From the NCBI GenBank assembly GCA_023415335.1, contig JAEZLD010000029.1, positions 1 to 28,436 of the forward strand: DNA of 28,436 nucleotides, in the 5' to 3' direction. Position 1 is the first letter of the stretch, and each line of letters opens with the position of its first letter. The DNA comes from Bacillota bacterium. Its GTDB lineage: Bacteria; Bacillota; Clostridia; Clostridiales; Caloramatoraceae. A program made the translations under genes and the position numbers. The notes beneath the pieces were generated by a model that was not told the DNA's origin, made no database searches, and saw nothing but the letters and a program-made list of their open reading frames with translations. This document shows, one piece after another, positions 6,951 through 16,190 of the stretch.

Positions 6951-7734
6951 TGTAATATAAATAGCCACAATCGTCAGTACAATGTCTACTTGCATTAGAT
7001 ATGTTACCAACAGCATATAAAGTAAAAGAATGTAAATTTACTCCCAGTGGTGTTATAATAATTGTATATCAAAAATATGGTAACGTTAAATTAGGTACAT
7101 TTTAATTATTACATTACGATATCAAGCAACTCATATTATGTATCATGGAAAAAATTCATTTTATAATGAAACAATTATCTTCAAAACATGACTGTGAGGG
7201 TATCTCCATTAGGAGACACAATCGGATGGATGGGGATTAAAATCCCAAGACTAAAGAGTTTGTTTATATTACAGGGATATTTGCCATGCATGGAAATTAA
7301 ACAATGTAGAGTATATTATTAAGTAATAAAAAATAATGTAATGAAAAAGCATTGCTATTGAATAAATATAAAAGAAAAAATAATTATTACATATATTATT
7401 TCAAGATTACACAAATCTGTAGCAAGTATTCAGTCTAGATATTTAATGCAGTTCGCAAAATACCTTTCAAATATAAAGTAAATCAGGAAGAGTGTTATGT
7501 AATTTAAGAAATTTAATGTATAGAAAAGGAGAAAGGAATATGTATATAAAATATGCATTGAAGGTAGTTATGTATATGTCTGACTGACTAGTAATGAGTA
7601 CATTACTTTAGTGAGGAGCCATACTGTCCTTTATATAAGAAGGGTAATAAATCATGCTGTCATGGCCGGATACGGTACCTCGTGAGCAGGTGAAGCTGAG
7701 GGAGGTTGTTTAAATAAGGAGGGGGTAAACACTG
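6951..7734 (+). other. Long non-coding leader upstream of the Ca2+ ATPase, with several hairpins
   Basis: No gene of normal size is visible in these 784 bases. A TATAAT at 7054-7059 is a possible -10, but its -35 is poor. A more GC-rich island at about 7190-7250 holds two hairpins in a row: TCTCC-ATTA-GGAGA, and GGGATT closing with AATCCC. A second island from 7590 to 7720 has AGTAATG-AGTA-CATTACT at 7590-7607, then CATG and ACCT/AGGT pairings, and ends just before the ATPase ribosome site. The layout suggests an RNA regulator, but I could not match it to M-box, yybP-ykoY, NiCo or fluoride riboswitches. Confidence 0.35.
7540..7587 (+). CDS. Possible 15-codon leader peptide upstream of the Ca2+ ATPase
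   Basis: A strong ribosome site (AAAGGAGAAAGG) is followed by ATG and a short frame, MYIKYALKVVMYMSD, ending in TGA. The AGTAATG/CATTACT hairpin begins three bases after the stop, a layout seen in translation-coupled leaders. There is no run of one amino acid or of prolines as in classical attenuators. Support is the ribosome site and position only. Confidence 0.3.
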   Translation: MYIKYALKVVMYMSD

Positions 7735-10446
7735 ATGGGGGATTGGCATTTAAAAGAAAGCAGCTGTGCTGTTAAAGAGCTTGATTCTGATATTTTAAAT
7801 GGATTATCACAGGAGCAGGTAAATAAGCGTATTGCTGAGCATGGATATAATGAGCTGAAGGAAAAGAAAAAGGAAACAATATTTCAAAAGGTATTCAACC
7901 AGTTGAAGGATTTTTTAACAATCATACTTATTGTGGCCAGTATAGTTTCTATAGCTGTTGGAGAGATTACGGATTCTATTGTTATTATAGCTATAGTGGT
8001 GGTTAATGCATTCTTAGGAGTACTTCAGGAGGGAAAAGCAGAAAAAGCTCTTGAGGCTCTGAAGAAAATGTCTGCTCCTAATGCAAAGGCTCTTAGAAAA
8101 GGGAAGATTGAAATAGTTCCTTCAAGGACTCTCGTTCCAGGTGATATTGTTGTGTTTGAAGCTGGGGATGTTATTCCTGCAGACCTTAGAATCATCGAAA
8201 GCTCGAACCTTAAGATTGAAGAGGCATCCTTAACCGGTGAGTCTGTCCCGGCAGAAAAGGATGCTGCAGGAGTCCTTAATGGTGAGGTTGGAATAGGTGA
8301 TAGAATAAATATGGCATACATGAGCACCGTGGTTACCTATGGGCGAGGCAAGGGTCTAGTTGTACAAACCGGTGGAAAAACAGAAATGGGTAAAATAGCT
8401 GATAAGATTCAGGAAATTGATAATGAATCTACTCCTCTTCAGAAGAAGCTGGATCAGCTGGGAAAATGGTTGGGAATTATATGTATAGGAGTTTGTGTTC
8501 TAGTTTTTGCAGTTGGCCTATTAAGGGGTGGTGAGCTCCTGGAGATGTTTATGACTGCCATAAGCCTTTCTGTTGCTGCCATACCAGAGGGACTGGCAGC
8601 TGTTGTTACGATAGTTCTTGCCCTTGGAATGAAGAAGATGGTTACCAGGAATGCAATTGTAAGAAGGCTTTTGGCAGTTGAAACCCTAGGCTGTGTTGAT
8701 GTGATCTGCTCTGACAAGACTGGCACCCTGACTCAGAATGAGATGACAGTAAAGAAGATTTATACATATGAGATGCATTTTGATGTAACAGGGCAGGGGT
8801 ATGACCCTGAAGGAGAATTCCAGGTGGACGGAAAGAAGGCAGATATGGAAGCCTATAAAGATATTCAGGTTCTGCTTTCTGCAGGAGTTCTCTGCAATGA
8901 TGCCTCTGTAGCTAAGAATGAGGGCGGACAGTGGATAATAATAGGCGACCCGACAGAAGGAGCATTTACCGTAGCAGGACTTAAGGCTGGGTTTGCCAGA
9001 GAGGATATGAACAGCAGATATCCCCGTGTAGCCGAGCTTCCATTCGACTCCGCGAGAAAGATGATGTCAACATTCCATAGGAATTTTGGAGGGGGAATAG
9101 TATCCTTTACAAAGGGCGCTCCGGATATAGTACTTGACAGATGCTCAAGGGTGCTTGTTGATGGACAAGTTATAGAGCTGACGACAGAGATAAGGGAGAG
9201 CATAACAAAGGCCAACAGCAGCTTAGCAAATCAGGCCTTAAGAGTGCTAGCCTGTGCTTACCGTGAATATTCAAAGCTTCCAGAGAACATAGCTTCACAG
9301 ACCATAGAGAAGGACATGATATTTACCGGACTTATGGGAATGATAGACCCTGCAAGACCAGAGGCTAAGGACGCCATAGCAGTTTGTAAGGCTGCAGGAA
9401 TTAAGCCTGTTATGATTACCGGAGATCATAGGGATACCGCTGTTGCCATAGCCAAGGACCTTGATCTTATAAAGGAGGGAGATGGAGTATTATCCGGTGG
9501 AGAGATAGATGCACTTTCTGATGATGAATTCACAAAGGTAGTGGAAAACACCAGCGTTTATGCAAGAGTGTCCCCTGAGAACAAGGTTCGTATAGTCGAG
9601 ACATTAAGAAAGAATGGACATATTGCCTCTATGACAGGAGATGGAGTTAACGATGCTATGGCCCTTAAAAAGGCAGACATAGGTGTGGCCATGGGCATTA
9701 CTGGAACTGATGTTGCAAAAGGCACAGCAGATATGATTCTAACCGATGACAATTTTGCAAGCATAGTTCATGCTGTGGAAGAGGGAAGGATAATATACAG
9801 CAACATCAGAAAGTTCGTATTTTTCCTGCTGTCATGTAATGTGGGTGAAATATTAATCGTATTCCTTGCATTGATTATTAATATACCAACACCCTTGATA
9901 CCAATACAGCTTTTATGGCTAAACCTTGTAACGGATAGCTTCCCTGCTCTTGCATTAGGAACAGAAAAGGGTGAATCTGATATTATGATGCACAAGCCAA
10001 GGAAATCTAACGAGTCAATCCTTGATAGGTCTATGGTTATTGGAATTATGGTTCAGAGTCTGGCCCTGGTTGTTACTGTGCTTGGCATTTATATATGGGC
10101 ATTAAATAAATATCCTGATTATGCTGAAAACACAAAGCATCTGGCCTATGCAAGAACTTATGCTTTTGTTACCCTGATACTTGCTGAGGTGCTCAGATCT
10201 CACTCCAGCAGGTCTGAAAGGGATTCACTCTTTAAGATTGGCATATTCAGCAACAAAACCATTATATATTCCACCATACTCTGCCTGTTCCTGTTGTTTG
10301 TCGTGATTTATGTACCTTTCATGAGGCCTATATTTGAAACTGTAAAGCTAAACCTATTTGATGCTGAGATGGTACTGCTGTTCAGCTTAATTCCATTAGT
10401 CAGTGGAGAGCTCTATAAGCTTGTAAGAAGGAAGTTGGATTTATAG
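7735..10446 (+). CDS. P-type Ca2+-transporting ATPase (P2A, SERCA/PacL-like)
   Basis: This 903-residue, full-length ATP-driven cation pump has the actuator motif LTGESVPAEKD, the phosphorylation site CSDKTGTLTQNEM (Asp327), a nucleotide-binding domain (FTKGAPD) and the hinge MTGDGVND. Membrane segment M4 has the Ca2+-site motif AAIPEGLAAVV and M6 has LNLVTDSFPALALGTE, whose Asn, Thr and Asp match the calcium ligands of P2A pumps. This separates it from Mg2+ (MgtA) and heavy-metal pumps. About ten membrane helices are present. Its likely job is calcium export from the cytoplasm. The ATG follows AAGGAGGGGG by about ten bases. It sits after a long leader with hairpins, so RNA-level control is possible. 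It appears to be transcribed alone. Confidence 0.93.
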   Translation: MGDWHLKESSCAVKELDSDILNGLSQEQVNKRIAEHGYNELKEKKKETIFQKVFNQLKDFLTIILIVASIVSIAVGEITDSIVIIAIVVVNAFLGVLQEGKAEKALEALKKMSAPNAKALRKGKIEIVPSRTLVPGDIVVFEAGDVIPADLRIIESSNLKIEEASLTGESVPAEKDAAGVLNGEVGIGDRINMAYMSTVVTYGRGKGLVVQTGGKTEMGKIADKIQEIDNESTPLQKKLDQLGKWLGIICIGVCVLVFAVGLLRGGELLEMFMTAISLSVAAIPEGLAAVVTIVLALGMKKMVTRNAIVRRLLAVETLGCVDVICSDKTGTLTQNEMTVKKIYTYEMHFDVTGQGYDPEGEFQVDGKKADMEAYKDIQVLLSAGVLCNDASVAKNEGGQWIIIGDPTEGAFTVAGLKAGFAREDMNSRYPRVAELPFDSARKMMSTFHRNFGGGIVSFTKGAPDIVLDRCSRVLVDGQVIELTTEIRESITKANSSLANQALRVLACAYREYSKLPENIASQTIEKDMIFTGLMGMIDPARPEAKDAIAVCKAAGIKPVMITGDHRDTAVAIAKDLDLIKEGDGVLSGGEIDALSDDEFTKVVENTSVYARVSPENKVRIVETLRKNGHIASMTGDGVNDAMALKKADIGVAMGITGTDVAKGTADMILTDDNFASIVHAVEEGRIIYSNIRKFVFFLLSCNVGEILIVFLALIINIPTPLIPIQLLWLNLVTDSFPALALGTEKGESDIMMHKPRKSNESILDRSMVIGIMVQSLALVVTVLGIYIWALNKYPDYAENTKHLAYARTYAFVTLILAEVLRSHSSRSERDSLFKIGIFSNKTIIYSTILCLFLLFVVIYVPFMRPIFETVKLNLFDAEMVLLFSLIPLVSGELYKLVRRKLDL

Positions 10447-10576
10447 CAGCTTATAACTAAATGTGCTCCTGCAGACATGATATTGAGGTGATGAATTATC
10501 CTTAATTCACTTTATTGGTATAATAAACAAATGTAGTATGAAATTACTTTAAAAGTAAATGGAAGGAAAGAAGACT

Positions 10577-11038
10577 ATGAAAGCACTAATTGTTTATTAT
10601 TCCTTTTATAGAAACAATACTGAAAAAATAGCAAGGATATTTGCTGGAAAGCTGGCAGCTGATTTAGTCAACCTGAAAGACAGCTACGATATTAAGGCAG
10701 GAGAATATGATGTCATAGGATTTGGATCAGGGGTGTATAGGGAAAGTGTATCACCAAGGCTGAATGATGCAATCCGGAAGCTGGATTTAAAGGACAAGAG
10801 GGTGTTTGTATTTACTACAAGTGGTGTAGGGATGAGGTACTATAATAAAAGGACAATAAGCCTTCTCAAATCAAGGGGTGCAATTTGTAAAGGAAGCTTT
10901 TCCTGCAAAGGGAGCTTTACCAGCAGGGAATTTAGCAGCAATAAAATATTTGAGGCTATGAGCCGGTTTTCAACGGGACATCCAGATAAAAAGGATATTA
11001 AAAAGGCTGAAAGCTTTATAGAAAAGCTGGAGCTTTAA
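10577..11038 (+). CDS. Flavodoxin-domain protein
   Basis: This protein of about 153 residues has a flavodoxin fold. The FMN phosphate loop is near the start (YYSFYRNNTEKIARIF), a second strand ends in GFGSGVYRESVSP, and a later FMN-loop strand is VFVFTTSGVG. Flavodoxins and related quinone or haem-handling proteins carry electrons or oxidoreductase activity through bound FMN. The ATG at 10577 is preferred over the in-frame ATG at 10559: the former has GGAAGGAAAG upstream, the latter has none. It follows the Ca2+ ATPase by 130 bp; a TATAAT at 10519-10524 suggests its own promoter. Its partner is unknown. Confidence 0.82.
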   Translation: MKALIVYYSFYRNNTEKIARIFAGKLAADLVNLKDSYDIKAGEYDVIGFGSGVYRESVSPRLNDAIRKLDLKDKRVFVFTTSGVGMRYYNKRTISLLKSRGAICKGSFSCKGSFTSREFSSNKIFEAMSRFSTGHPDKKDIKKAESFIEKLEL

Positions 11039-11191
11039 TAAGAAAGCAGCTATTATCGCTTTTATTACAATGGATAGTGCTCCAGAAAGCTTAAGGAAAT
11101 AAAAAGCTTATAAATTATTATACACATAGCAGTCAGCCTCGCTGCCACGTTATAATATGTGAAGGCTGTTTAGTCAATAGGAGGATTGGGA

Positions 11192-12196
11192 ATGGGGATA
11201 TGTAAATACAAGGCGATTAATTTTAACGACATACCTGCAATGAGTGACCTGCTGATACAAAGGCAGAGCATTGAGAGTAAGACATTTTCATTCCTTGAAA
11301 ATTCTTGCCTAAATAAAATACATATTAGAAATACTCTTTACAATTTATTAGCTGATAACAAGGCTATTGGCATAGGAGCATTTGTGAATGATGAATTAAC
11401 TGGCTATATACTTGGAGAAATAAAGACGGATATTATTTATTTAAGAGGCAGACATATATGGGTACCCTATGAGGGCATTGCAGTGAGGAGCGATCAATCA
11501 CCAGAAATTATAAGAGACCTTTATGCTAAGGCATCTGTTCTTTGGATAAAACAAGGCTGCTTCAGGCATTATGTCTTATTGCCCATTGGAAACCAAGCTT
11601 ACTATGATGCTTTCAAGTACTTGAGCTTTGCTATTGAGCAAGTACATGGAATAATGAATATTAACAATTATAAACCATTTGAAAACTCAGCTAATGTAAA
11701 CGTAAGACTTGCAAATAAGAACGATAAGGAAGTACTGGGAATGATGTCCAGAATAATTTCTTCATATCAAAGCTTAGAACCTGTGTTTCAGCCAACAACA
11801 CCTGAATTAATAAAAGAAATTAAAAAAGGATATGAGGATTTAGTAGAAGACAATAATGCAACGGTTTTTATTGCAGAAAAGGATATGAGGCAATTAGGAT
11901 TTCAAGTATATGATGAGGTTGCTCCAAGCTTGATGACACCTGATAATGTAGTGGAACTAAGCGTTGCAGGTGTGGATCCTTCACATATGGGAGGCAGCAT
12001 TGGTAAGAAATTGATGAATGAAAGCTGCAGAACTATGAAGGGCAGGGGATACAATAGCATAATGACAGATTGGAGAATAACCAACCTTGCTTCCTCAACG
12101 TTTTGGCCAAAGTGTGGATTCAAGCCTGTAGCATACAGAATGGTTAGGTATATTGACATTAATATATTGTGGGCAGAATTTAACCAGCTGGTATGA
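11192..12196 (+). CDS. GNAT-family N-acetyltransferase, two-domain
   Basis: This protein of about 334 residues has a clear GNAT domain in its C-terminal half. The acetyl-CoA motif A is in VAGVDPSHMGGSIGKKLM, and the later NLASSTFWPKCGFKPV is the motif B region typical of GNATs. The N-terminal half has a similar length and pattern (IGIGAFVNDELTGYILGE, then EGIAVRSDQSPEIIRDLYAKA), suggesting a tandem, degenerate second GNAT domain. It would transfer an acetyl group to a small molecule or peptide amine; the acceptor is not known. The ATG at 11192 follows AGGAGG by seven bases, so the TTG at 11186 is rejected. It ends 97 bp before the GH3 gene, with which it may be co-transcribed. Confidence 0.82.
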   Translation: MGICKYKAINFNDIPAMSDLLIQRQSIESKTFSFLENSCLNKIHIRNTLYNLLADNKAIGIGAFVNDELTGYILGEIKTDIIYLRGRHIWVPYEGIAVRSDQSPEIIRDLYAKASVLWIKQGCFRHYVLLPIGNQAYYDAFKYLSFAIEQVHGIMNINNYKPFENSANVNVRLANKNDKEVLGMMSRIISSYQSLEPVFQPTTPELIKEIKKGYEDLVEDNNATVFIAEKDMRQLGFQVYDEVAPSLMTPDNVVELSVAGVDPSHMGGSIGKKLMNESCRTMKGRGYNSIMTDWRITNLASSTFWPKCGFKPVAYRMVRYIDINILWAEFNQLV

Positions 12197-12293
12197 CGAG
12201 TCACAGAATGATTTGTATTCGGTCATATGTATAGCATTGAAATGTGAATTAGATTTTCCAATAGAAGAATATGTTAGTTATAAGGAGAGTATA

Positions 12294-14126
12294 ATGCTGA
12301 AACGGAAATTTATAGGCATGCTTTTAACATTTGCTCTGGCTCTTTCAGGCTGCAGTGGGGGCAATCCAGGGAAGACAGATAAAACAACGCATAATAACAT
12401 AGGTACCTCCTCAGTGGAGGACATTCTTGCAGCATTAACCTTGGATCAAAAGGCTGCTCAGATGGTACAGGGAGCAGTATATAACATAACGGATGATAGC
12501 ATGAAGGCAAACTGCTATGGCAGTATTTTATCTACATATGGTATAAATTCACTTAGTGCACCTGAATGGAGGAAGCTGGTACTAGGATATCAGAAAAGTG
12601 CCAGAAGCTCTGAGGCAGGTATTCCTTATATATACGGGAATGATTCAGTCCACGGTGTTAATACATGTGAAGGAGCTGTCATATTTCCACATAATATAGG
12701 TATCGGTGCGGCCAATAATAAGGAATTAACCTACAGGATGGGATTGGCTGTAGCAAATGAGGCAAAGCTGACAGGAATGTTGTGGAACTTCGCCCCATGC
12801 ATAGCAGCAGCAAAAGATCCAAGATGGGGTCGTACCTATGAAAGCTATTCTTCTGAAGAAGATATAATTGAGAAGCTAGGTATATCGTTTGCCAAGGGAT
12901 TAATTGATGGCGGCATTCTTCCTTGTGCAAAACATTTTTTCGCAGATGGTAATGTTTTATTTGGAACAGGTGAAACACTTGATGGAGAAAACAGGTTGAT
13001 TGATCGTGGTGATGCCCAGCTGTCAGATACGGAAATTCAGAAGTCATTAAAGGTTTACCAATCTGCAATTGATGCAGGTGTTAAGACTATCATGATTAGC
13101 CACAGCAGTTTAAACGGAATTAAGATGCATGCAAACGAGGAATATATATCCATGTTAAAAAATGATATGGGATTTAAGGGCTTTATCGTAAGCGATTGGA
13201 ACTCAATTCATAATATACCAGGTGGCAGTTTAAAAGACCAGACGATTACTGCAATCAACTGTGGTATTGATATGCTGATGGAGGATTCCCAATATGAAAA
13301 TTGCCGTAAATATATCGCCCAGGCGGTAAATGAAGGTAAAATTTCTAAGGAACGTGTAGACGATGCTGTCAGACGAATTCTTAATGTAAAGAAAGATATG
13401 GGAATTCTGGATGACCCCATGATGGAGAAGGTTACATCTCAGGTGAGCAGTGTAGGCTCCAAAGAATATCGAGACTTAGCGAAAGCGTTGGTTGAAGAAA
13501 GTCTTGTATTATTAAAGAATGATAACTCAATACTGCCAATAAAAAAAGGAACGAAGATATATGTAACAGGACCTGCAGCAAATGACGTTGGAGTGCAGTG
13601 TGGTGGTTGGACAATCACCTGGCTTGGCAGTTCAGATGCAGATAATAAAGGCAATAAGTGGATACCAGAAGGCAAGACCATACTTGATGGACTATATGAA
13701 CTTGCAGATGAATATGACCTGACAATCATAACTGATACGAATAAAGCAGCAGAAGCCAGTATGACATTATTATGCTTAGGTGAAAAGACATATGCTGAAT
13801 GGAAAGGTGACAGTGCAGGAATAGGTATTACAGGAGAGCTTGGTCTTGACGGTAATGCAAAAGCTATAGACCTTGCCAGAAGCTTAGGGCATCCGACTGT
13901 AGCTTGCATTGTGGCAGGAAGAAATGTGATTATTACTGATTATATGAATCAGTGGGATGGTATAGTTATGTGCTATCTGCCTGGAAGTGAAGGTGATGGT
14001 GTTGCTAACGTGCTTACAGGAAAGAGTGGCTTTAGGGGTATCTTGCCAATGCCATACTACTCAAAGGTTGAAGATATCAGAACGGATAATATAATGTTTC
14101 CAGTAGGATATGGATTAAAATATTAG
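12294..14126 (+). CDS. Glycoside hydrolase family 3 lipoprotein (beta-glucosidase/exoglucanase-like)
   Basis: This 610-residue protein is exported and lipid-anchored: a signal peptide with basic start (LKRK), hydrophobic core and lipobox LSGC (Cys20) is followed by a Ser/Thr/Asn linker. The GH3 barrel shows YGNDSVHGVN, DPRWGRTYES, AKHFFADG, and the nucleophile Asp301 in GFIVSDWNS. The second domain has QCGGWTITWLGS, which is typical of the barley exoglucanase/ExoP type, and the chain ends with the usual FPVGYGLKY, with no FnIII domain. It would release glucose from beta-glucans or cello-oligosaccharides at the cell surface. The start is the ATG at 12294 after AAGGAGAG; the longer frame from 12153 lacks a ribosome site and would bury the signal peptide. 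No sugar transporter is adjacent. Confidence 0.92.
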   Translation: MLKRKFIGMLLTFALALSGCSGGNPGKTDKTTHNNIGTSSVEDILAALTLDQKAAQMVQGAVYNITDDSMKANCYGSILSTYGINSLSAPEWRKLVLGYQKSARSSEAGIPYIYGNDSVHGVNTCEGAVIFPHNIGIGAANNKELTYRMGLAVANEAKLTGMLWNFAPCIAAAKDPRWGRTYESYSSEEDIIEKLGISFAKGLIDGGILPCAKHFFADGNVLFGTGETLDGENRLIDRGDAQLSDTEIQKSLKVYQSAIDAGVKTIMISHSSLNGIKMHANEEYISMLKNDMGFKGFIVSDWNSIHNIPGGSLKDQTITAINCGIDMLMEDSQYENCRKYIAQAVNEGKISKERVDDAVRRILNVKKDMGILDDPMMEKVTSQVSSVGSKEYRDLAKALVEESLVLLKNDNSILPIKKGTKIYVTGPAANDVGVQCGGWTITWLGSSDADNKGNKWIPEGKTILDGLYELADEYDLTIITDTNKAAEASMTLLCLGEKTYAEWKGDSAGIGITGELGLDGNAKAIDLARSLGHPTVACIVAGRNVIITDYMNQWDGIVMCYLPGSEGDGVANVLTGKSGFRGILPMPYYSKVEDIRTDNIMFPVGYGLKY

Positions 14127-14188
14127 AAGCTTGCATCCTGCTGGATTTAAACAGACGAAATTGCAGCTTTTAGGCAGAGCTATAATGG

Positions 14189-14218
14189 GCCATGTACTCT
14201 TTTTAGATACATGGCTCC
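14189..14218 (+). terminator. Possible terminator after the GH3 gene
   Basis: GCCATGTA (14189-14196) and TACATGGC (14208-14215) pair around an 11-base loop 60 bases after the GH3 stop. The T-tract after it is short, so this is a moderate call. Confidence 0.45.
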
Positions 14219-14448
14219 TTATATATATTATATTGCTATTTCTAATGAGTGGTGGCATTAGCAGTACTGAAAAAGAAGAGCTTATATTCAGAAAAGAATT
14301 AATATGTAAAAATAATGCTGCTTAAGTGGATTTCAAATAGCACAAAATATCACTCATCAATGTCACATGGACATTATAATAAGACTAGTAAAGAAAAGAA
14401 TGCCAGAAACAACATGGCATATGATTTGTGATTGGAGTGAGGAGCATA

Positions 14449-15315
14449 ATGATAGACACAATTAAAATTTATCAAGAGCATGATATTATGACAGAAATTA
14501 AAGCAATGAAAAGTATGGTGACAGACATACCTAAGGATATCAAAACCATTGTCAGCTATGTACAAAATATACTATTACATCAGCATTGGAGTAAAGCCTA
14601 TGGATTAGAGCTAATCGATGAAAGAAAGAAGGAACCATTTGTACGGAGCTTTGAAGATAAGCTTGTTTTCTTAAATAAGCGAGGATTCAATCACGTATCT
14701 GATAAAAGAGCTGATGAAAGTAAAATGATATCCATTTGCCGTGATTTTTCCGTAGCTTCTGCAGCCCTTTGTCGTGAAGCCGGTATACCTGCCAGAGCAA
14801 GATGTGGATTTGCAACTTATTTCGAAAAAGATATATATATGGACCACTGGATAGTTGAATACTGGAATGAAGAGAGGAAAAGGTGGGTAATGGTGGATGC
14901 ACAAATGGACGCTCTCCAGAAAAAGGCACTCCAACTGCCTTTTGATCCTTTAGATATAAGTGAGAACTATTTTATAACAGGGCCAAGAGCATGGCTTTTA
15001 TGCAGAGAAGGTACGCTTAATCCGGAGTTGTTTGGTATTTTCGAATGGTGGGGATATGATTATTTAAGATGTAATCTGATTCTGGACGTTAATTCCTTAC
15101 TAAAGGTACCCATGCAGCCCTGGGATATGTGGGAAGGATATAAGAGCTCTCCAATAGAGGAATGGACAGAAAAAGATTATAAGGTTATGGACGAACTAGC
15201 TATACATGATTTAAATGTAGATAAGGACTTCGAGGCTTTATATAATTATGTTCATTCTAATGATACAATAAAAGTACCAGAGGATTTAAGCAAGGTCATA
15301 AATAGCCTCCAATAA
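14449..15315 (+). CDS. Transglutaminase-like cysteine protease-fold protein
   Basis: This protein of about 288 residues has the transglutaminase-core catalytic triad: Cys97 in SICRDFS, His133 in MDHWIVEYW and Asp150 in VMVDAQMD, with the typical LCREAGIPARARCGF after the cysteine. There is no signal peptide, so it should act in the cytoplasm. Bacterial members of this superfamily are amidases, peptidases or crosslinkers; the substrate here is unknown. The ATG at 14449 follows GTGAGGAG; a longer frame from TTG 14428 is less likely. It ends 14 bp before an AraC-type regulator with a drug-binding domain, so the two form a transcription unit. Confidence 0.82.
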   Translation: MIDTIKIYQEHDIMTEIKAMKSMVTDIPKDIKTIVSYVQNILLHQHWSKAYGLELIDERKKEPFVRSFEDKLVFLNKRGFNHVSDKRADESKMISICRDFSVASAALCREAGIPARARCGFATYFEKDIYMDHWIVEYWNEERKRWVMVDAQMDALQKKALQLPFDPLDISENYFITGPRAWLLCREGTLNPELFGIFEWWGYDYLRCNLILDVNSLLKVPMQPWDMWEGYKSSPIEEWTEKDYKVMDELAIHDLNVDKDFEALYNYVHSNDTIKVPEDLSKVINSLQ

Positions 15316-15329
15316 GGAGATGATTTAAT

Positions 15330-16190
15330 GTGCTCTATTTAAACTCTTTAGAAAAAGCTATAAATTATATAGAGAGTAATATATGTGAAGATATGGATTT
15401 ATCTTCTATTGCAAAAGAAGCAGGATACTCACTTTATCATTTCCATCGAGTTTTCAAAAGCATAGTAGGAGATACTCTCAAGGATTATATTCGGAAAAGA
15501 AGAATAACAGAAGCAGCAAAGGATTTGACATATACGAACATGTCAATTGTGGATATTGGTATAAAGTATGGGTTCGAGTCAAGAGAGGCCTTCTGCAGAG
15601 CTTTTAAAAAGGTTTATGGAAGAAATCCTTCGGAAGTTCGGAATAATAATTTGCTATATTTTATAAGGGAACCAATGAATTTTGACTATATGATATTCAA
15701 ATATAATTTAATGAAGGAAGGACTGACCCCCTTATTTCGAAAGCTTCCAGATAAATATATAGTAGGCAGAAAGACAAAAATGAAGGCTGATGGGAGCAAC
15801 CTTCAGGATATTCCGCTTTTATGGCATAAATGGGATAGTGAAGAGGAAGGAAAAAAAATAATAGATCGGAAGTATACAGATGAATGTATGGGTATTTGTA
15901 TATATTCCCATGGAGACGATTTTGAGTACATGATAGGTCATGAAGTTAATTCTACGAGTCATGTGCCTGAAAGCATGGAGATACATAGGATGGAACCTTC
16001 TCTTTATGCAGTTTTTAAAACTGTAGGTCCTGTGACTGAAAGTGTGCAAAAAACCTGGGATTACATATATTCAGTATGGTTTATTGAATCGGAATATAAG
16101 CATGCGGGTACTCATGATATTGAATATTACTATTATAATCAGGGAGAACTTACTGCGGACCTTTATGTACCAATAGAATCTAAAACATGA
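15330..16190 (+). CDS. AraC-family regulator with C-terminal GyrI-like effector domain
   Basis: This 286-residue regulator has two helix-turn-helix units at the N terminus (DLSSIAKEAGYSLYHFHRVF and SIVDIGIKYGFESREAFCRA, about residues 22-92). A GyrI-like small-molecule domain follows (about 130-283, including GICIYSHGDDFEYMIG and YAVFKTVGP). This order, as in Rob- and BmrR-linked proteins, is known for sensors of drugs or lipophilic compounds. The start must be GTG 15330: the ATG at 15328 is in another frame and stops after four codons. AAGGAGA precedes it. It is coupled to the transglutaminase-like gene upstream and could control it or the YCII gene downstream (inference). Confidence 0.88.
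   Translation: MLYLNSLEKAINYIESNICEDMDLSSIAKEAGYSLYHFHRVFKSIVGDTLKDYIRKRRITEAAKDLTYTNMSIVDIGIKYGFESREAFCRAFKKVYGRNPSEVRNNNLLYFIREPMNFDYMIFKYNLMKEGLTPLFRKLPDKYIVGRKTKMKADGSNLQDIPLLWHKWDSEEEGKKIIDRKYTDECMGICIYSHGDDFEYMIGHEVNSTSHVPESMEIHRMEPSLYAVFKTVGPVTESVQKTWDYIYSVWFIESEYKHAGTHDIEYYYYNQGELTADLYVPIESKT

Noticed and set aside
7590..7734. Known metal riboswitch (M-box or yybP-ykoY) before the P-type ATPase
   Set aside because: The GTGAGGAGCC stretch recalls an M-box, but the other conserved segments are absent, and the GCGAGACC-type end of yybP-ykoY is not there.
12153..12293. N-terminal extension of the GH3 protein
   Set aside because: It would place 47 residues before a clear lipoprotein signal peptide; ATG 12294 has the ribosome site.
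14131..14325. 64-codon open frame after the GH3 gene
   Set aside because: TTG start without a ribosome site, and it covers a hairpin that looks like the GH3 terminator.
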